The notes under the pieces: generated by a model
The model's input: only the letters and a program-made list of their open reading frames with translations
Databases searched by the model: none
Told to the model about the DNA's origin: nothing
Made by a program: the position numbers and the translations under genes
Assembly: GCF_000276665.1 (NCBI RefSeq)
Contig: NW_004955474.1
Coordinates: 11,581,338-11,645,337, forward strand
Source of the DNA: Chinchilla lanigera
Lineage: Eukaryota > Chordata > Mammalia > Rodentia > Chinchillidae
DNA length: 64,000 nt
Reading direction: 5' to 3'
In this document: positions 12,181 to 23,660 of the stretch, one piece after another
Layout of the letters: every line of letters begins with the position of its first letter
Numbering within the stretch: position 1 is the first letter of the stretch

Positions 12181-13060
12181 GAAGGCAGTGGAGAGTCACA
12201 GTAGAATAAATGCCTGTGAGGACAAAGATTTCAGCTCTAATAGTATTAAGAAACTAGGTTAATACGATGAATCCACTTAGTATACTGGACTGACTCAGAG
12301 ATCACGTCAGTTTGAGAAATCAGGGAAGCCTGGGCTGCCATGTGAGTGGGGGAGGAGGAGAGAGTGTGAAGATCAGGAAAGGCCTTGTAGGCAGAGGTTA
12401 CACTGCATGTAAAAGGACTGAGGTAGCTGAAGCTCAGCTTCATCCTGCAAGAAACCAAAAGCCTGTGGAAGTGGGACAGGAGAGGGCAGGGTGGTGGGCA
12501 CAGTGGAGAGTTGGTGTCGTAGGAAAAGTAGACTTCTGTCAGCCTGCAGGACTGGAGGAAGGGAATTTAACAAGGGGGTAGGGTTGGTTTCTTTCACGGG
12601 TACTAATCTTTATTAATAGTTATATAGCACTTATTGGAGAGACATAAATCCTACACTTAGGGAAATCAAAGAAAGAGGAATAAAACTTCAATAATTATCA
12701 TAAAGGATGCATTTACTAAATACCTATTATGTACCATACACTGCTAGATAGTCTGCTGATAAAATCATAAGTAAGATCCAGGAACTCCTCTTAAGAAACT
12801 TAAAATACAGTGTGTGGGGAGCTGTGCAGGAAAAAGGAGGGGACAGATCTATGTGGGTAGATGAGGGTTAGGAAGGTTTTGAACTAAGGTTTGTAGGATA
12901 AATAGAAGTTCATTGGGCAGGAATATAGAAGTCAGGGTGCTCCCAGGAGAAAAAGCAACAAGTGAAGACTTCCAGGGCCATGAGGATAGTTCAGAGGAGG
13001 ACAGCACACAAGGCACTGGATTCATGATTTCTGGAGTGGAGAAAATAGTCAATAGTGGTG
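12181..13060. other. Intron; short L2-like patch, otherwise unassigned
   Basis: 12705-12800 (TTACTAAATACCTATTATGTACC onward) reads like another inverted L2 end. The rest is purine-rich sequence with overlapping chance frames on both strands. Confidence 0.5.
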
Positions 13061-13061
13061 T

Positions 13062-13432
13062 ATCTTGGCCAGCTTTCCATTGCTGTAACAAACACTTGAA
13101 ATAAACCAACTTGTAAGGAGGAAAGGTTTCTTTTGGTTCACGGTTTTGGTCTGTGGTTGATTGGTGGCTTTGCTTTGGAGCTGTGGTTGATTGGTGGCTT
13201 TGCTTTGGAGCTGTGGTGAGGTGGAACATCATGGTGGAGGTTGTATAGTAAAGGAAATTGCTCACCTCATGGCAACCAAAAGACAGAGAGGAAGAGGAGG
13301 GATTCTGGTCCCAATCTGCACTGGAAGGATACACCCCCAGTGGCCCACTTCCGCTAGGCACCTAAAGGTCCCACTACCTCCCAACAGGACTTTTAATACA
13401 TGAAACTTCAGGAGACACTTACCCAAAGCACA
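13062..13432 (-). mobile_element. MaLR-type LTR with an internal 30-bp tandem duplication
   Basis: CAGCTTTCCATTGCTGTAAC, AAGGAGGAAAGGTTTCTTTTG, CCACTTCCGCTAGGCACC and CCCAAAGCACAATAG follow the family seen at 9675. The block CTGTGGTTGATTGGTGGC plus 12 more bases occurs twice at 13151-13180 and 13181-13210. Confidence 0.85.
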
Positions 13433-14186
13433 ATAGAGAGGATAAAGGTGGGTTAAGAGACTAAATCAGTTAGATGTGGAAAGACTATATCCCACATTAA
13501 GGTGTTTGTATTTGTATCTTGAAGTGATTGTAAGAATACAGTCAGGGAAATGATATAAACAGACTTGTATTTTATAAAAGATTCTGTGACAACAATGCAA
13601 AAGGAAGAATTAAAGGGAACAGTAAGTGGAGTCGGGAGACCAACAAGGAGGTTGCTGGGAGAATCAGTGCAAAATACCAGCCTCCACTGTCAGTTATGGA
13701 AAATGAGTCGTCTTTGTCCCTTGAAGGGAGAGAACAGGCTGCTGCTTAAAGCAGCACATCCAGAAAGGCCCAGAAAGGCTTGGGCTTTTTCTCTGTTTGC
13801 TTTGTTAGTTGAGGAGTGAATATATTGTGACAAATGAAATGTATCTGTGTGCTTAAAGGGCAGAGCCAGGTGAGCAGAAGAAGCAGAGATCAAGGTCCTC
13901 CAGGGGAAAACCCAGAGACCAAGGAGCTGTGCAGACAGCAGGGGAAGAAGGTTGTGAGGGAGGCAGGTCATAATTGCGGAGGAATTAGCCTTGACTGTGA
14001 GGAAACGTTAAAGAAACTATAAGGACTCAGATACAAAATACTAAGCTTTTTTAAAGTTTTCTAATATAGTTTAAAATCCACTGTCAAGTAGCTGGTGACA
14101 AGAGCTAGTGAAGGTGTCTTAATAGTAAAGAATTAATGTCAAAACTGGCTTAAGTATAATAATGAAAAGAAACATTCAAATGTTTG

Positions 14187-14371
14187 CTTCTATGTCACTT
14201 TAATGTATCCATTCAGAAAATAAAGTTTCCTCCACCTGCAGGTAGCAAAAAAAGAGCTTTGTGTTTGGAGAATGAATTTGCCCTTCTGAGAAACAAACCA
14301 AGAAATGAGATTATAGAGGGAAGACACAGCTAACTATTGCCGTAGCCACTATTTATTCTTTCGGTCAGTGT
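14187..14371. repeat. Unclassified repeat, copy 1 (pair with 17163-17350)
   Basis: About 185 bp shared with the copy 3 kb downstream, including GGAGAATGAATTTG, TTCTGAGAAA and AGACACAGCTAAC (AAGCACAGCTAACC in copy 2). I cannot assign it to a named family. One frame reads SKKRALCLENEF in both copies. Confidence 0.75.
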
Positions 14372-14426
14372 GCTATAGCCTCAGTTACAGCAAATGCATA
14401 ATTGTATTTCTGATTTTCACATATAC

Positions 14427-14751
14427 TGTGTTAATCACTTTCCCGTTGCTGGGACAAGATACCCAACCTCTAATTTAAAAGAGAAGAGGTTTATTTTTGC
14501 TTATTGTTTTCAGAGGATCCAGTCTATGGTTAATTGGCTCCAGAACAGACAGTGGCATGGCAGAAGGTCATGGCAAGGGAAAGCTGCTCACCCTACAGCA
14601 GCCAGGAAGCAGAGAAAGAAAGGAGAGAGGAGTTGCTAGTACAAGATTATATACTTCCAGTTCAAACCTCCAGTGACCTGTCCTCTCTGACCAGGCCCCA
14701 CCTCTGAACATGAGACTTTCAGGGAACATTTTACATATAAATCATAATATA
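14427..14751 (-). mobile_element. MaLR-type LTR, antisense
   Basis: TTTCCCGTTGCTGGGACAAG, AGAAGAGGTTTATTTTTGC, GGAAAGCTGCTCACC and the AGGCCCCACCTCTG block match the LTR family of this window. Confidence 0.83.
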
Positions 14752-16259
14752 CAGTTTCCAAGTTTTTGAAGTACAGCCAGGCAACCTTCTGTAGGACACT
14801 CTTGTCCATACTAAACCATGCTAACACTACTGCCGTCCTGCCAAAACATGTTTCCTGTCCATCATCAACCTATTGTATCTGCAAGGGCATTTCTATTTTA
14901 GCTTCTGAATTACTTCCTTGTGAGGTAAAGTATGAGGCAAATTATTAAAAGACAATTGGAAGTCATTAATATCAACTAGAAATAGATTTGAACTACCATA
15001 TGTATCTTTAAAGTGACAGAATACTTATTATAGCAGTTTTCATTTCTGCACAGATGAATTGCTGAAAGTGTTTTTATTTTAATTATTTGCCAGAACAAGC
15101 TGTTTAGTAAATTAAAAATTCATAAATGCAAGGCTTTGTGTGTTTATATAGAATAGATACACCACCATTTTATCTAAATGTTTTCACATTTCTCCGTAAC
15201 AGCTTATTCGTCGCTCTAGTCTCAAAGGTTGGCACTGTGTACTGAGAACATTGTCTTACCCCTGTTCTTGCATATGGTGTTTGTCTTGGCTTACCAAGTC
15301 TTTTTCAATGAATTGTCAAAAAATGTTACAGCTGGGCTTTTCCTAGTATTGAGTTTTCTAAATTGTTCTTTGAAAAAAGGAAAAAGCAACATCTATTCTT
15401 GTTTGGCATATGATCTAGTAAGTATAATTTATTTCACAAGTAAACAAACACAATTATTCTGTTTGCAATTATTAAAAGCAATGTAACACATTTATACCCA
15501 GGGGGTTGGTTTTGGCAGTTACTATATCAGTTTGAAACATAGATAAGACCGGGAAAGAAAGAACTCTTAGTACTAAAGTTTTTTGAATAATGAAGTGCCC
15601 TTTGATTTTTCTAACAATGAGATAAAGGTTGACTCCTGACACTTTAGAGAAGTCATTTTTGGCTCAAAATGTATTTTTTTATATAACTTTGAATTGTTTG
15701 TGTCTGACCTTTGTTTCCCCCAGTTTGACTCACTTTGATCTTTTTTGTTTCAAACATAATACATAGTCTCAGTTCTTCTTGAGCTATAATGAAAATATGA
15801 ATTATTATCACCAAGTATTGATTATTTTTCTTTTCTTCAGATAGTGGCTATAAAAATAAAATCATAGGAGTAACATTTAAAATGTGACATATTTAGAGTC
15901 CAAACAGAAATTGGATATTATGTATTACTTTTAGATCATTTTTGTTTTACAGTAGTATTTGACAAGTAACTTATTTCTTATATTTCTATAAATACTTAAA
16001 ACTGGCATTAAGAATATAATCATATAAACAACGATCATTTTTTAATCCCCATAGAATCCTTCTCTCTCAGAAAGACTTAAGAACAAATGCTTTTTATTAT
16101 TATGTTAGAGCTCAGCAGAATGATCTATTTTGTACTGAACTGAGAGCCAAAGACCAAAGTGCTTAGTGACATTTTCATTGCACTGAACAAAAGCATTAGC
16201 TGGTCTGTCTATATCACTTAAAACCGGCAGCAGCAATTCCTACAATACTACTAGGAATT
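14752..16259. other. Intron, nothing recognised
   Basis: AT-rich unique sequence up to the second assembly gap. No exon or repeat recognised. Confidence 0.5.
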
Positions 16260-16953
16260 NNNNNNNNNNNNNNNNNNNNNNNNNNNNNNNNNNNNNNNNN
16301 NNNNNNNNNNNNNNNNNNNNNNNNNNNNNNNNNNNNNNNNNNNNNNNNNNNNNNNNNNNNNNNNNNNNNNNNNNNNNNNNNNNNNNNNNNNNNNNNNNNN
16401 NNNNNNNNNNNNNNNNNNNNNNNNNNNNNNNNNNNNNNNNNNNNNNNNNNNNNNNNNNNNNNNNNNNNNNNNNNNNNNNNNNNNNNNNNNNNNNNNNNNN
16501 NNNNNNNNNNNNNNNNNNNNNNNNNNNNNNNNNNNNNNNNNNNNNNNNNNNNNNNNNNNNNNNNNNNNNNNNNNNNNNNNNNNNNNNNNNNNNNNNNNNN
16601 NNNNNNNNNNNNNNNNNNNNNNNNNNNNNNNNNNNNNNNNNNNNNNNNNNNNNNNNNNNNNNNNNNNNNNNNNNNNNNNNNNNNNNNNNNNNNNNNNNNN
16701 NNNNNNNNNNNNNNNNNNNNNNNNNNNNNNNNNNNNNNNNNNNNNNNNNNNNNNNNNNNNNNNNNNNNNNNNNNNNNNNNNNNNNNNNNNNNNNNNNNNN
16801 NNNNNNNNNNNNNNNNNNNNNNNNNNNNNNNNNNNNNNNNNNNNNNNNNNNNNNNNNNNNNNNNNNNNNNNNNNNNNNNNNNNNNNNNNNNNNNNNNNNN
16901 NNNNNNNNNNNNNNNNNNNNNNNNNNNNNNNNNNNNNNNNNNNNNNNNNNNNN
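16260..16953. other. Assembly gap (694 N)
   Basis: Run of N. Open frames that cross it are artefacts. Confidence 1.
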
Positions 16954-16981
16954 CCGGTACCAAAAAAAAAAAAAAAAAAAA
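16954..16981 (+). repeat. 3' end of an ID SINE emerging from the gap
   Basis: CCGGTACC followed by an A run is the tail of the local ID subfamily. The body lies in the gap. Confidence 0.7.
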
Positions 16982-17049
16982 GACCCAAGGAAAATCTCTA
17001 GTTCCATTCTGTAAATCATGGTAAAGACTGAACAGATCATGTATTAGGT

Positions 17050-17510
17050 GATTCCATTGATGTGAAATGTCCAGAAAAGGCAATTTATAGGAGCAGAAAG
17101 TAGGTCCATAATTGGATGAGGCTAGTGCATCAAAATGATTAAATATAAACTGCCTGAGGGATCTTTCTACATCATTTTAGTGTATCCAATCAGAAAAGGA
17201 AAAAGAAAGATTCCTGCTCCTAAAGATAGTAAGAAAAGAGCTTTATGTTTGGAGAATGAATTTGTATTTCTGAGAAATAAGCCAACAGATGAGATTAGGG
17301 AGGAAAGCACAGCTAACCATTTCACCACTGTTTGTTCCTTTGGTCAGTGTTTGTTCCTTTGGGGGAATGAAAATGTCCTGAGGATGATTTATAGTGGTAG
17401 TTACATCACTTGGTAAGTTACTAAAAAGTCACTGAATTGTACACTTTATAGGTAGATTTTATGATATGTAAACTATCCCTCAATGGTATTATTTTCAAAT
17501 ACAAATACCT
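17050..17510 (+). repeat. L1M 3' end fragment, sense, interrupted
   Basis: Left: TGATGTGAAATGTCCAGAAAA then GGAGCAGAAAGTAG. Right: AAGTCACTGAATTGTACACT then GTAAACTATCCCTCAATGG. Both are typical ancient L1 3' UTR blocks. The repeat at 17163-17350 sits between them. Confidence 0.65.
17163..17350. repeat. Unclassified repeat, copy 2 (pair with 14187-14371)
   Basis: Diverged copy of the repeat at 14187, lying within an L1M relic. A 93-codon frame (17135-17416) runs through it, but I see no start context, splice site or known domain, so I do not call a gene. Confidence 0.75.
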
Positions 17511-17671
17511 GGATTCAATCTTACCATTAAAACAAACAAACAGATATTCTGGTGAGGAGGAATGGATATACTTTAACAAGAATGTTTCTTGATTGCAAAG
17601 TACTAAAATACAGCCACTGTTGTGAAAAATGCTATCTGCACAGAGTATTGTGTGTAGTACGTCTTGGTTTT

Positions 17672-17842
17672 TTTGCTTTTTTGTTTGTTTGTTTTTGTCT
17701 TTTTGAGAGAGGGTCTTGCTATGCAGTTCAGGCTGACCTTGAGCTCACTTTGTAACCTAGGCTGGTCTCAAACTCACAATAATCCTCCTGCCTCAGCCTC
17801 CCAAGTGCTGGGATTATAGGCGTGTGCCCCCATGCCCGGCTG
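17672..17842 (-). repeat. B1 SINE, antisense
   Basis: T-rich head, then GAGGGTCTTGCTATGCAGTT, GCCTCAGCCTCCCAAGTGCT and CATGCCCGGCTG. Full-length B1 with internal duplication. Confidence 0.93.
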
Positions 17843-19070
17843 TGTATTACATTTTAAGAGAATTTGATCCTTTATACTTTTCTTCCAATATACCATCATG
17901 GTGGCAAAAAATAAAGGTCAGGTCATCCTGAAAGGTGATTCATGAGAAAGGAGAGAGAAAAGAGAGAGAAAAACTCTTCTTGTTTTCTCATCCTGGAAGG
18001 ATTCCAGCTTGTAGCTTCTGGTGCTATAACCAAAAGTTAATGAAGTGATCAGTACTTCAGAAAGAATGAAGCAAAAAGAAAAACAGTGTCTATCTGTCTG
18101 TCTCCCCCCACCCACCTATCTCACATACACCCACCCACACACACACACACCCACCCACACACACGTCCTAGGCGCATGGTTTATGTGCAGATAACTTTTC
18201 TGGTATGCTTCTAGGATTAAGGTGAGCTGTGTGACTCTAAGTGTCATTTAGGTCTAAGTGTCGACAGAAGATGATGTCCTTTCCAGGTGAGAATCCTATA
18301 GCTACTTGGACAATTAATGAAAGCTTTATAATTTTCTGTTACATAGTGAACATTTAAAATGCTTTCATTTTCTGTAATGGGAATAAATAAATAGGTATCT
18401 TATGCCAGTTACTTACCTAATATAATTACAGTGGAGAATACAGAGTTAAGGGAAACATCCCTTGCTTAAGTCACAGATTCTTCATTTGATAAACAAATGA
18501 AGAAAACTAAATAAATCACTTTTCAGTGTGTATTAAAAACAAGTCTTTGGAAGAGTATGCTCTGGCTGAAAGAGTTGTTTCAATCTGAAAGTGCTTTCTG
18601 GTCTATTTCTTTGATTTTGACAGTATGGAAATACACTCTTTTTGTCACATAGGGAATACTCTTTCAAAATTTAAAACACCACTAATAAGGCTAAATTTCC
18701 TGTTCCCTAGATCCACAATTCTAGTTCACCTTCTCTCCCCCAGGCCTGATAGTAACTGCTACTGTAACTTTGGTTATATATTCTTCCAGACTTACTTGTA
18801 TGTATGCACACAGGAATATATTTTATACATTTTTCCCTTCTAATTACAAAATATTTTCTTCATGCTGAATGTATTGCATTGCTTCAGATTGTTGAAACTT
18901 ACCTCTATTTTCTGCCTTGCTTCCTCCTAATTCTATTTATACTATGAGTGATTAATGAAAGAACTGATAAGGTAATGGCAAGGAATTCATTTTTGTTCCT
19001 TCAGATAATTTCTTGTGTCATATAGACCACTGGGGAATATGTGGACTACCGTGGTCTTACCTAGATTTAT
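17843..19070. other. Intron; short (CA)n-like tract, otherwise unassigned
   Basis: 18120-18166 is an imperfect CACCCA/CA repeat. The remainder is AT-rich with no recognised element. Confidence 0.5.
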
Positions 19071-19074
19071 TTTA

Positions 19075-19200
19075 GTAATTCAAAGCCAACAAACTCTTAT
19101 TGGACACATTCTGTGTAATGCACATTATACACTGGGCTTTGGGGAGGCAGAGAGTACTAAGGTGAGGTTCTCACTTTAGGAGTCCTCACAGTCCATTAAA
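19075..19200 (-). repeat. L2 3' end, antisense
   Basis: AACAAACTCTTATTGGACACA, then ACACTGGGCTTTGGGGAGGC, like the inverted L2 tail. Confidence 0.55.
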
Positions 19201-19319
19201 TGAAACAAACTTACAAGTGGTTTATAAGACATAACAGAGGCAGCTTTAAAAGTGACTTAATAAAGGTGGTATCAAAACAAAGAGAACTTCTCACTGCATG
19301 AAGTTCAAGGCATTAAAGA

Positions 19320-19570
19320 AATCCAGCTCCACCTGACTTGATGTGCTGCACTTTCTCATCCTATATTCAGGCTACATTATAATGGCATTATTTTGAATGC
19401 ATTCCGGTGGCTTCATACCTCTTTACCTTTCTTAACATTGTTCCCTTTATATGGAGTGATTTCTCCCACTTTGCCAGTGGTCAATTTAAATTTCATCTTC
19501 TCTGAAGCTCCTTCTAACTCTTGTTTCATATACACAGTATCCTGCAATATGTGTCTTGCTGTCTTCTTTC
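19320..19570 (+). repeat. L2 relic, sense
   Basis: CTGCACTTTCTCATCC, a TGGAGTGATTTCTCCCAC block, and CATCTTCTCTGAAGCTCC parallel the L2 consensus ('tggaatgc...', 'cacctcctctgtgaagcc'). Confidence 0.55.
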
Positions 19571-19799
19571 ACTTTCATATGTATCTTACAGTTTCCTCCA
19601 TTTTGTGGTATGTGCATGGGATGATTGAAAAATACAGTGAATGTTTAAATTTCAAGTATTGATTACAGTAAAAAATATACTGCCATTAATCCCTCTCAAA
19701 AATATTCCCCCTCACTTCAGACATACTTATCTCATTGTTCTTGCCACTTTCTGAAGCATTTCTGGAAGTTGTCTTACTGAGTGGCTTTACAAAGTATGA

Positions 19800-20145
19800 T
19801 CAAAAATACAGTGAATGCTGGTACTGAGTACCATCCAACAGAAAGGCAGGTTTTGTTAAAACATTATAGTGTGTCCTCTTCCCCTTAATCACTGGATCTG
19901 GCACCATGCAACTTCTGGCTCTTCCCCAAAGTCAAAAAGACCATGAAAGGTAAACATTTTGACACAGTTCAAGATAGTGAGGCAACCATGACAGCACAAC
20001 TAAAGACACTCAAAAGATTTCCAGAGCTTCTTCTGGAAGTGTCAAGAATAATGGGGTAAGTGTGTTCAAGGCAAGGAGGAGTATTTTGAGGAGTATTAAT
20101 GGCAATGTATGATTTACTACAATAAATTTTTATTAAAAAACACTG
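19800..20145 (+). pseudogene. Tc1/mariner-like transposase 3' end, fossil
   Basis: Translating from about 19890 gives DLAPCNFWLFPKVKKTMKGK, the mariner-type block at the third catalytic Asp (human relatives read SPDLAPCDFxLFPKLK). One frame further on are DFQSFFWKCQE, a stop, then WGKCVQGKEEYFEEY and a stop, matching the family C-terminus (KCxxxxGxYFE). At least one frameshift and one in-frame stop break it. An AT-rich tail with TTTATTAAAAAACACTGC follows. Dead copy; subfamily not assigned. Confidence 0.8.
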
Positions 20146-20159
20146 CTGTTTTGGTCAGA

Positions 20160-20316
20160 CCTCATAATCAGTACTTACTCCTTTTTAATTTCCAGTAATA
20201 TTTCATTATAGGTATACATTACATTTTCTTTATCAGTTCATTAGTTCATGGACATTTGAGTTGCTTCTATGCATTGACTATTAGAAATAGTGCTAGTATG
20301 GACATTCTGTACAGAA
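20160..20316 (-). repeat. L1M 3' region, antisense (left half)
   Basis: TTCATTAGTTCATGGACATTT and GTGCTAGTATGGACATTC are inverted L1 blocks. The LTR at 20317-20763 separates it from its other half at 20764. Confidence 0.8.
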
Positions 20317-20763
20317 ATCTTACTTTTCTCATTGCTGGGACAAAATACTTGACACTCACAAGTTAAAGGAGAAAAAGTTTATTTTTGCTCACAGTTTGTA
20401 GATGTTTCAGTCTATAGTCAGCTGGCTCCAAGGCAGGGTAGCATGGTAGAGGGGTATGGCAGAGGAGAAATAGTCCATGGTGTGGCAGGCAAGAAGAAAA
20501 CAGCAAGCAGCTAGGCTCCCTGTCCCTTTTCTATTCTTTCTAGACTGCAAACCTATTGGTTGATGCCATTCACACCCAAGGTGGGTCTTCTGTCTTCAGT
20601 AAATACATTCAGCCACACTCTGAACCATGCCAAACCAATCAGTGGGCTAATCCAGTTATTATACCTTTAATCCAGAACCATGCCCCCTATAATCCAGGCA
20701 ACTTCCAAAAGCCCCACTTATGATACATGAGACTTTGGAGGACATCTAAATGTAAGTCATACA
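20317..20763 (-). mobile_element. MaLR-type LTR inserted in an L1M copy
   Basis: CTCATTGCTGGGACAAAATAC, AGTTTGTAGATGTTTCAGTC, CAGCTGGCTCCAAGGCAGGG and GACTTTGGAGGACATCTAAA. L1 sequence continues on both sides, so this insertion is younger than the L1M. Confidence 0.87.
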
Positions 20764-21515
20764 TCTTGGACAGATATGTATTTTAACTCTCTTGGGTATA
20801 AAACTCGGAGTAGAATTACTGGGTCATGGTAACTCTATGTTTTACTTTTTTGAGGAACAACAAAGCATCTGCTCTGTTTTACATTCCCATCCAGCACTGT
20901 GTGATGGTTCCAGTTTCTCTGCATCCGCACCAATATTTGTTATTGTCTATATTTTTATTATACCTATCAAATAGGATGTAACATGGTATCTTATTATAGT
21001 TTAATTTATATTTCCTTAATGATTAATGGTGTTGAGTATCTTTTCATATCTTTAATGACCATTTGTGTATTTTTTGGGGAAATATTTTTTCAAATTCTTG
21101 GTGCATTTTAAAACTGGATTTTTTTTTAATATGCTGCCTTGGACAATATAAGCCCCTTATCAGATATATGGTTTGTATTGTTTTCATATTCTATAGATCA
21201 TCTATTTCCTAACAGTATCGTTTGAAGCTCAGAAATTTTTAATTTTTGTGAAAGCCAATTAATTTCTTGTGTTTATGATTTTGATGTTACATTTAAGAAA
21301 CTGTTGTCTGTTCCAAGATCATGGACTGTCACCTATTCTAACATTTGTGTTTTGAGAGTTTCAGTTTCAGCTCTTACATTTAGGTCTTTGATCCATTTTG
21401 AGCTGATTTTTATGTATGATGTGAGGTCTAGGCCCAACTTCATTCCTTTGCATGTGGATCTCCAGTGGTCCCAGTACCATTTGCTGAAAGGCTATTCTTT
21501 TCCCTTTGAATTATT
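20764..21515 (-). repeat. L1M 3' region, antisense (right half)
   Basis: AGTAGAATTACTGGGTCATG, GAGGAACAACAAAGCATCTG, CTTTGATCCATTTTGAGCTG and CCAGTACCATTTGCTGAAA are ORF2 C-terminal blocks of an ancient L1, inverted. Not coding. Confidence 0.9.
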
Positions 21516-22200
21516 TTTTTGACCCACTTGCCAAAAATTCTGAACCTGATTCTTTTAGAAAAGCAAACAACTAATTTAGCATCCTTGCCCTTCTTTCTCT
21601 CACCACCTTTGTTTTCTGGAAACATGAACATCAATGTAATAGAGATAAAAATGTAGCTTAGATCTATAAAATATTGTAGCAGAGTCCAAAGATTTTATTT
21701 CACAATAGCAATCACAAAAGACTGCTCTTAGGCTCCTACCTCACAAATCCACCACCATACACACATCTATACCTTTGCTCTCTGCCTTCTGTCTTTTATT
21801 ATAATGAACAAACCAAACTTACACCTCTCTGGCGTCAACCTTTCTGCTTTTGCTCCAAATCCCATTTCTTCTCACTCAGGGGAGCACTGTGTTCCAATAA
21901 TCACCTCTCTCTCCTACAATTTCAGCTTCTCCTTTTCTCTAGACAATTCTCATCAGCAGAGAAACGTCATAATAGCTTTCAACATCTTTAAGCCCTTCCT
22001 AAAAACCGTATCTTGTTCTCCTTTAGAGAAAGTCTCTGATAAAGGATTATATGCACTTGCTTTCTTCATACCGCTTCTTCCAGTTTTTTCTTCAACTCCC
22101 ACACCACCAAATTTGTTCTTAAGAAGGAACAACAGCCTTCATTTTGCCAGATCTGAAAATAATACTCTATTCTTTTCCTTCTGTTCTCTCAGCAGCATTG
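21516..22200. other. Intron, nothing certain
   Basis: A pyrimidine-rich stretch. A 135-codon frame at 21804-22211 has no known domain. It may belong to the L2 relic that follows. Confidence 0.4.
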
Positions 22201-22560
22201 GGCCCAACTGACTGCTCCTTTTTGAAACATTTGCTTTGCTTCTGCACCATCATACTCACCTGGGTTTCCTCTTACTAGATACCATTTCTTGCCCTGGTTT
22301 GTAAAAGCTTTCTTCATTTCTAGACCTCTCAATCCTGGAGTCCCTCCAGGCTCAGTCCACTGAGCTCCTGTCATCATATATACATTCCTGATACTTGTGT
22401 CCAGTGACATTTTTTAAAAATATCATCTTTACCTACCTGGCCTCTGAAACTATACTTCCAGCCTCACCTTATCCTCCAAATTGTTATAGCCAGTCAGCAA
22501 GATTACCTTCTTAATTTCTATGACCCGCAACTCCCACCACTGGCAAAGTGAAAATGTAGA
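22200..22560 (+). repeat. L2 relic, sense
   Basis: CTCACCTGGGTTTCCTCTTAC, CCTGGAGTCCCTCCAGGCTC (L2 'ttggagtgccccagggctcag') and a TACTTCCAGCCTCACC block. Confidence 0.6.
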
Positions 22561-23262
22561 ATTTCTTCTTTCACACTTGTTAAAGATTTCAAAATGGTGA
22601 CAGAAGAGCAGTAAATTAAGCATGCCACCCTTCTAATCACAGGTCAAATGTGAGACTGCACATTTCCAGTGCCCACAAAGCCAGATCCTAATTAGCTACC
22701 TCACAAGTTCATTTGGATATTTAATGAGCAAGTCACACTTCAGTGTTTAACAGTATGAATTATTAAATAAACTGTGACAAATACGTGTTTTGCTAAGCAA
22801 CAGTAGTTTTTGTTCATGAGCATTTGACGTATTTATATACATTACTGAGAATGCAGAGTTTGCATTTGTGTGGATTATACCTATTGAAATTTACTGTATT
22901 AGAAATTAAAAGTGAAAAATTTTAAATATGTATTTATCAATATAGGACAATAATTGTTTTAACCTAAATATTTTATGAAATATAACTGTATTTTCTGAAA
23001 TGAAAGAAATGTAATAAGAAGATCCCCATTTGTCTTACATTTTTGCAAAACTTTTTAGTTGCTGACTTAATAGGAGACAGCACAATTCTCATACCTGCTT
23101 TTGCATTAAATGTGTTACCCTATGAGTCATCCTGTAGCCCTTGGAAAACTTCCCTGTACAATTCAGTAGCAAATCAGGCAAAAGGAGGCAACAGTTTGTA
23201 TTACTGTGACAACAATATTTATTTTGTGATTTCCCCCAAAGAGACTCAGGAACCTGTAAGGG
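22561..23262. other. Intron, nothing recognised
   Basis: No repeat or exon seen. It could be conserved non-coding sequence, but this cannot be judged from one genome. Confidence 0.45.
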
Positions 23263-23273
23263 TATATGACCTA

Positions 23274-23276
<3 letters not shown>

Positions 23277-23307
<31 letters not shown>

Positions 23308-23391
23308 GTTTTTCTTCAGTACCGGGAACCGAACTCACGACCTTGCACTTGCCAGGCAGGCGCTTTGCCACTGAGCTAAATCCCCAGCCCC
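23277..23391 (-). mobile_element. Young ID-type SINE, antisense
   Basis: Inverted ID unit (GTACCGGGAACCGAACTCAC, GCCACTGAGCTAAATCCCCA) with a long T run. Flanked by TATGACCTACAATTTT on both sides, so the target duplication is still intact. Confidence 0.97.
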
Positions 23392-23514
23392 TATGACCTA
23401 CAATTTTAAAACTGCTGCTATATAATAACCAAAAAAATATCTTTGAGGATTAAAAATATCATGGAAATTAACTAATTATTAATGAAAAATAATATTAAAA
23501 TAGTATATATGGCA

Positions 23515-23660
23515 AAATCCCATTTTTAGTTGTGGTAAAATGTATATAATATAAAATTTACCTTATTAAGCATTTTTAATTATATAGTTCAGGAGCATTT
23601 TAACTATATAGTTTAAAGACATTCACACATTGTTCCACCTTTTGTAATTAAATATGAATT
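23515..23660 (-). repeat. L1M fragment, antisense
   Basis: TTGTGGTAAAATGTATATAA, AAATTTACCTTATTAAGCA and ACATTCACACATTGTTCC match the common ancient L1 block. Confidence 0.75.

Noticed and set aside
12849..13361. 170-codon open frame on the minus strand
   Set aside because: It overlaps the antisense MaLR-type LTR and its 30-bp duplication; no known domain.
16214..17083. Long frames crossing the second gap
   Set aside because: They consist almost wholly of N; artefact.
17135..17416. 93-codon frame that might be a small gene
   Set aside because: It lies on a repeat pair inside an L1M relic with no splice or start support; kept as a finding on the repeat, not as a gene.
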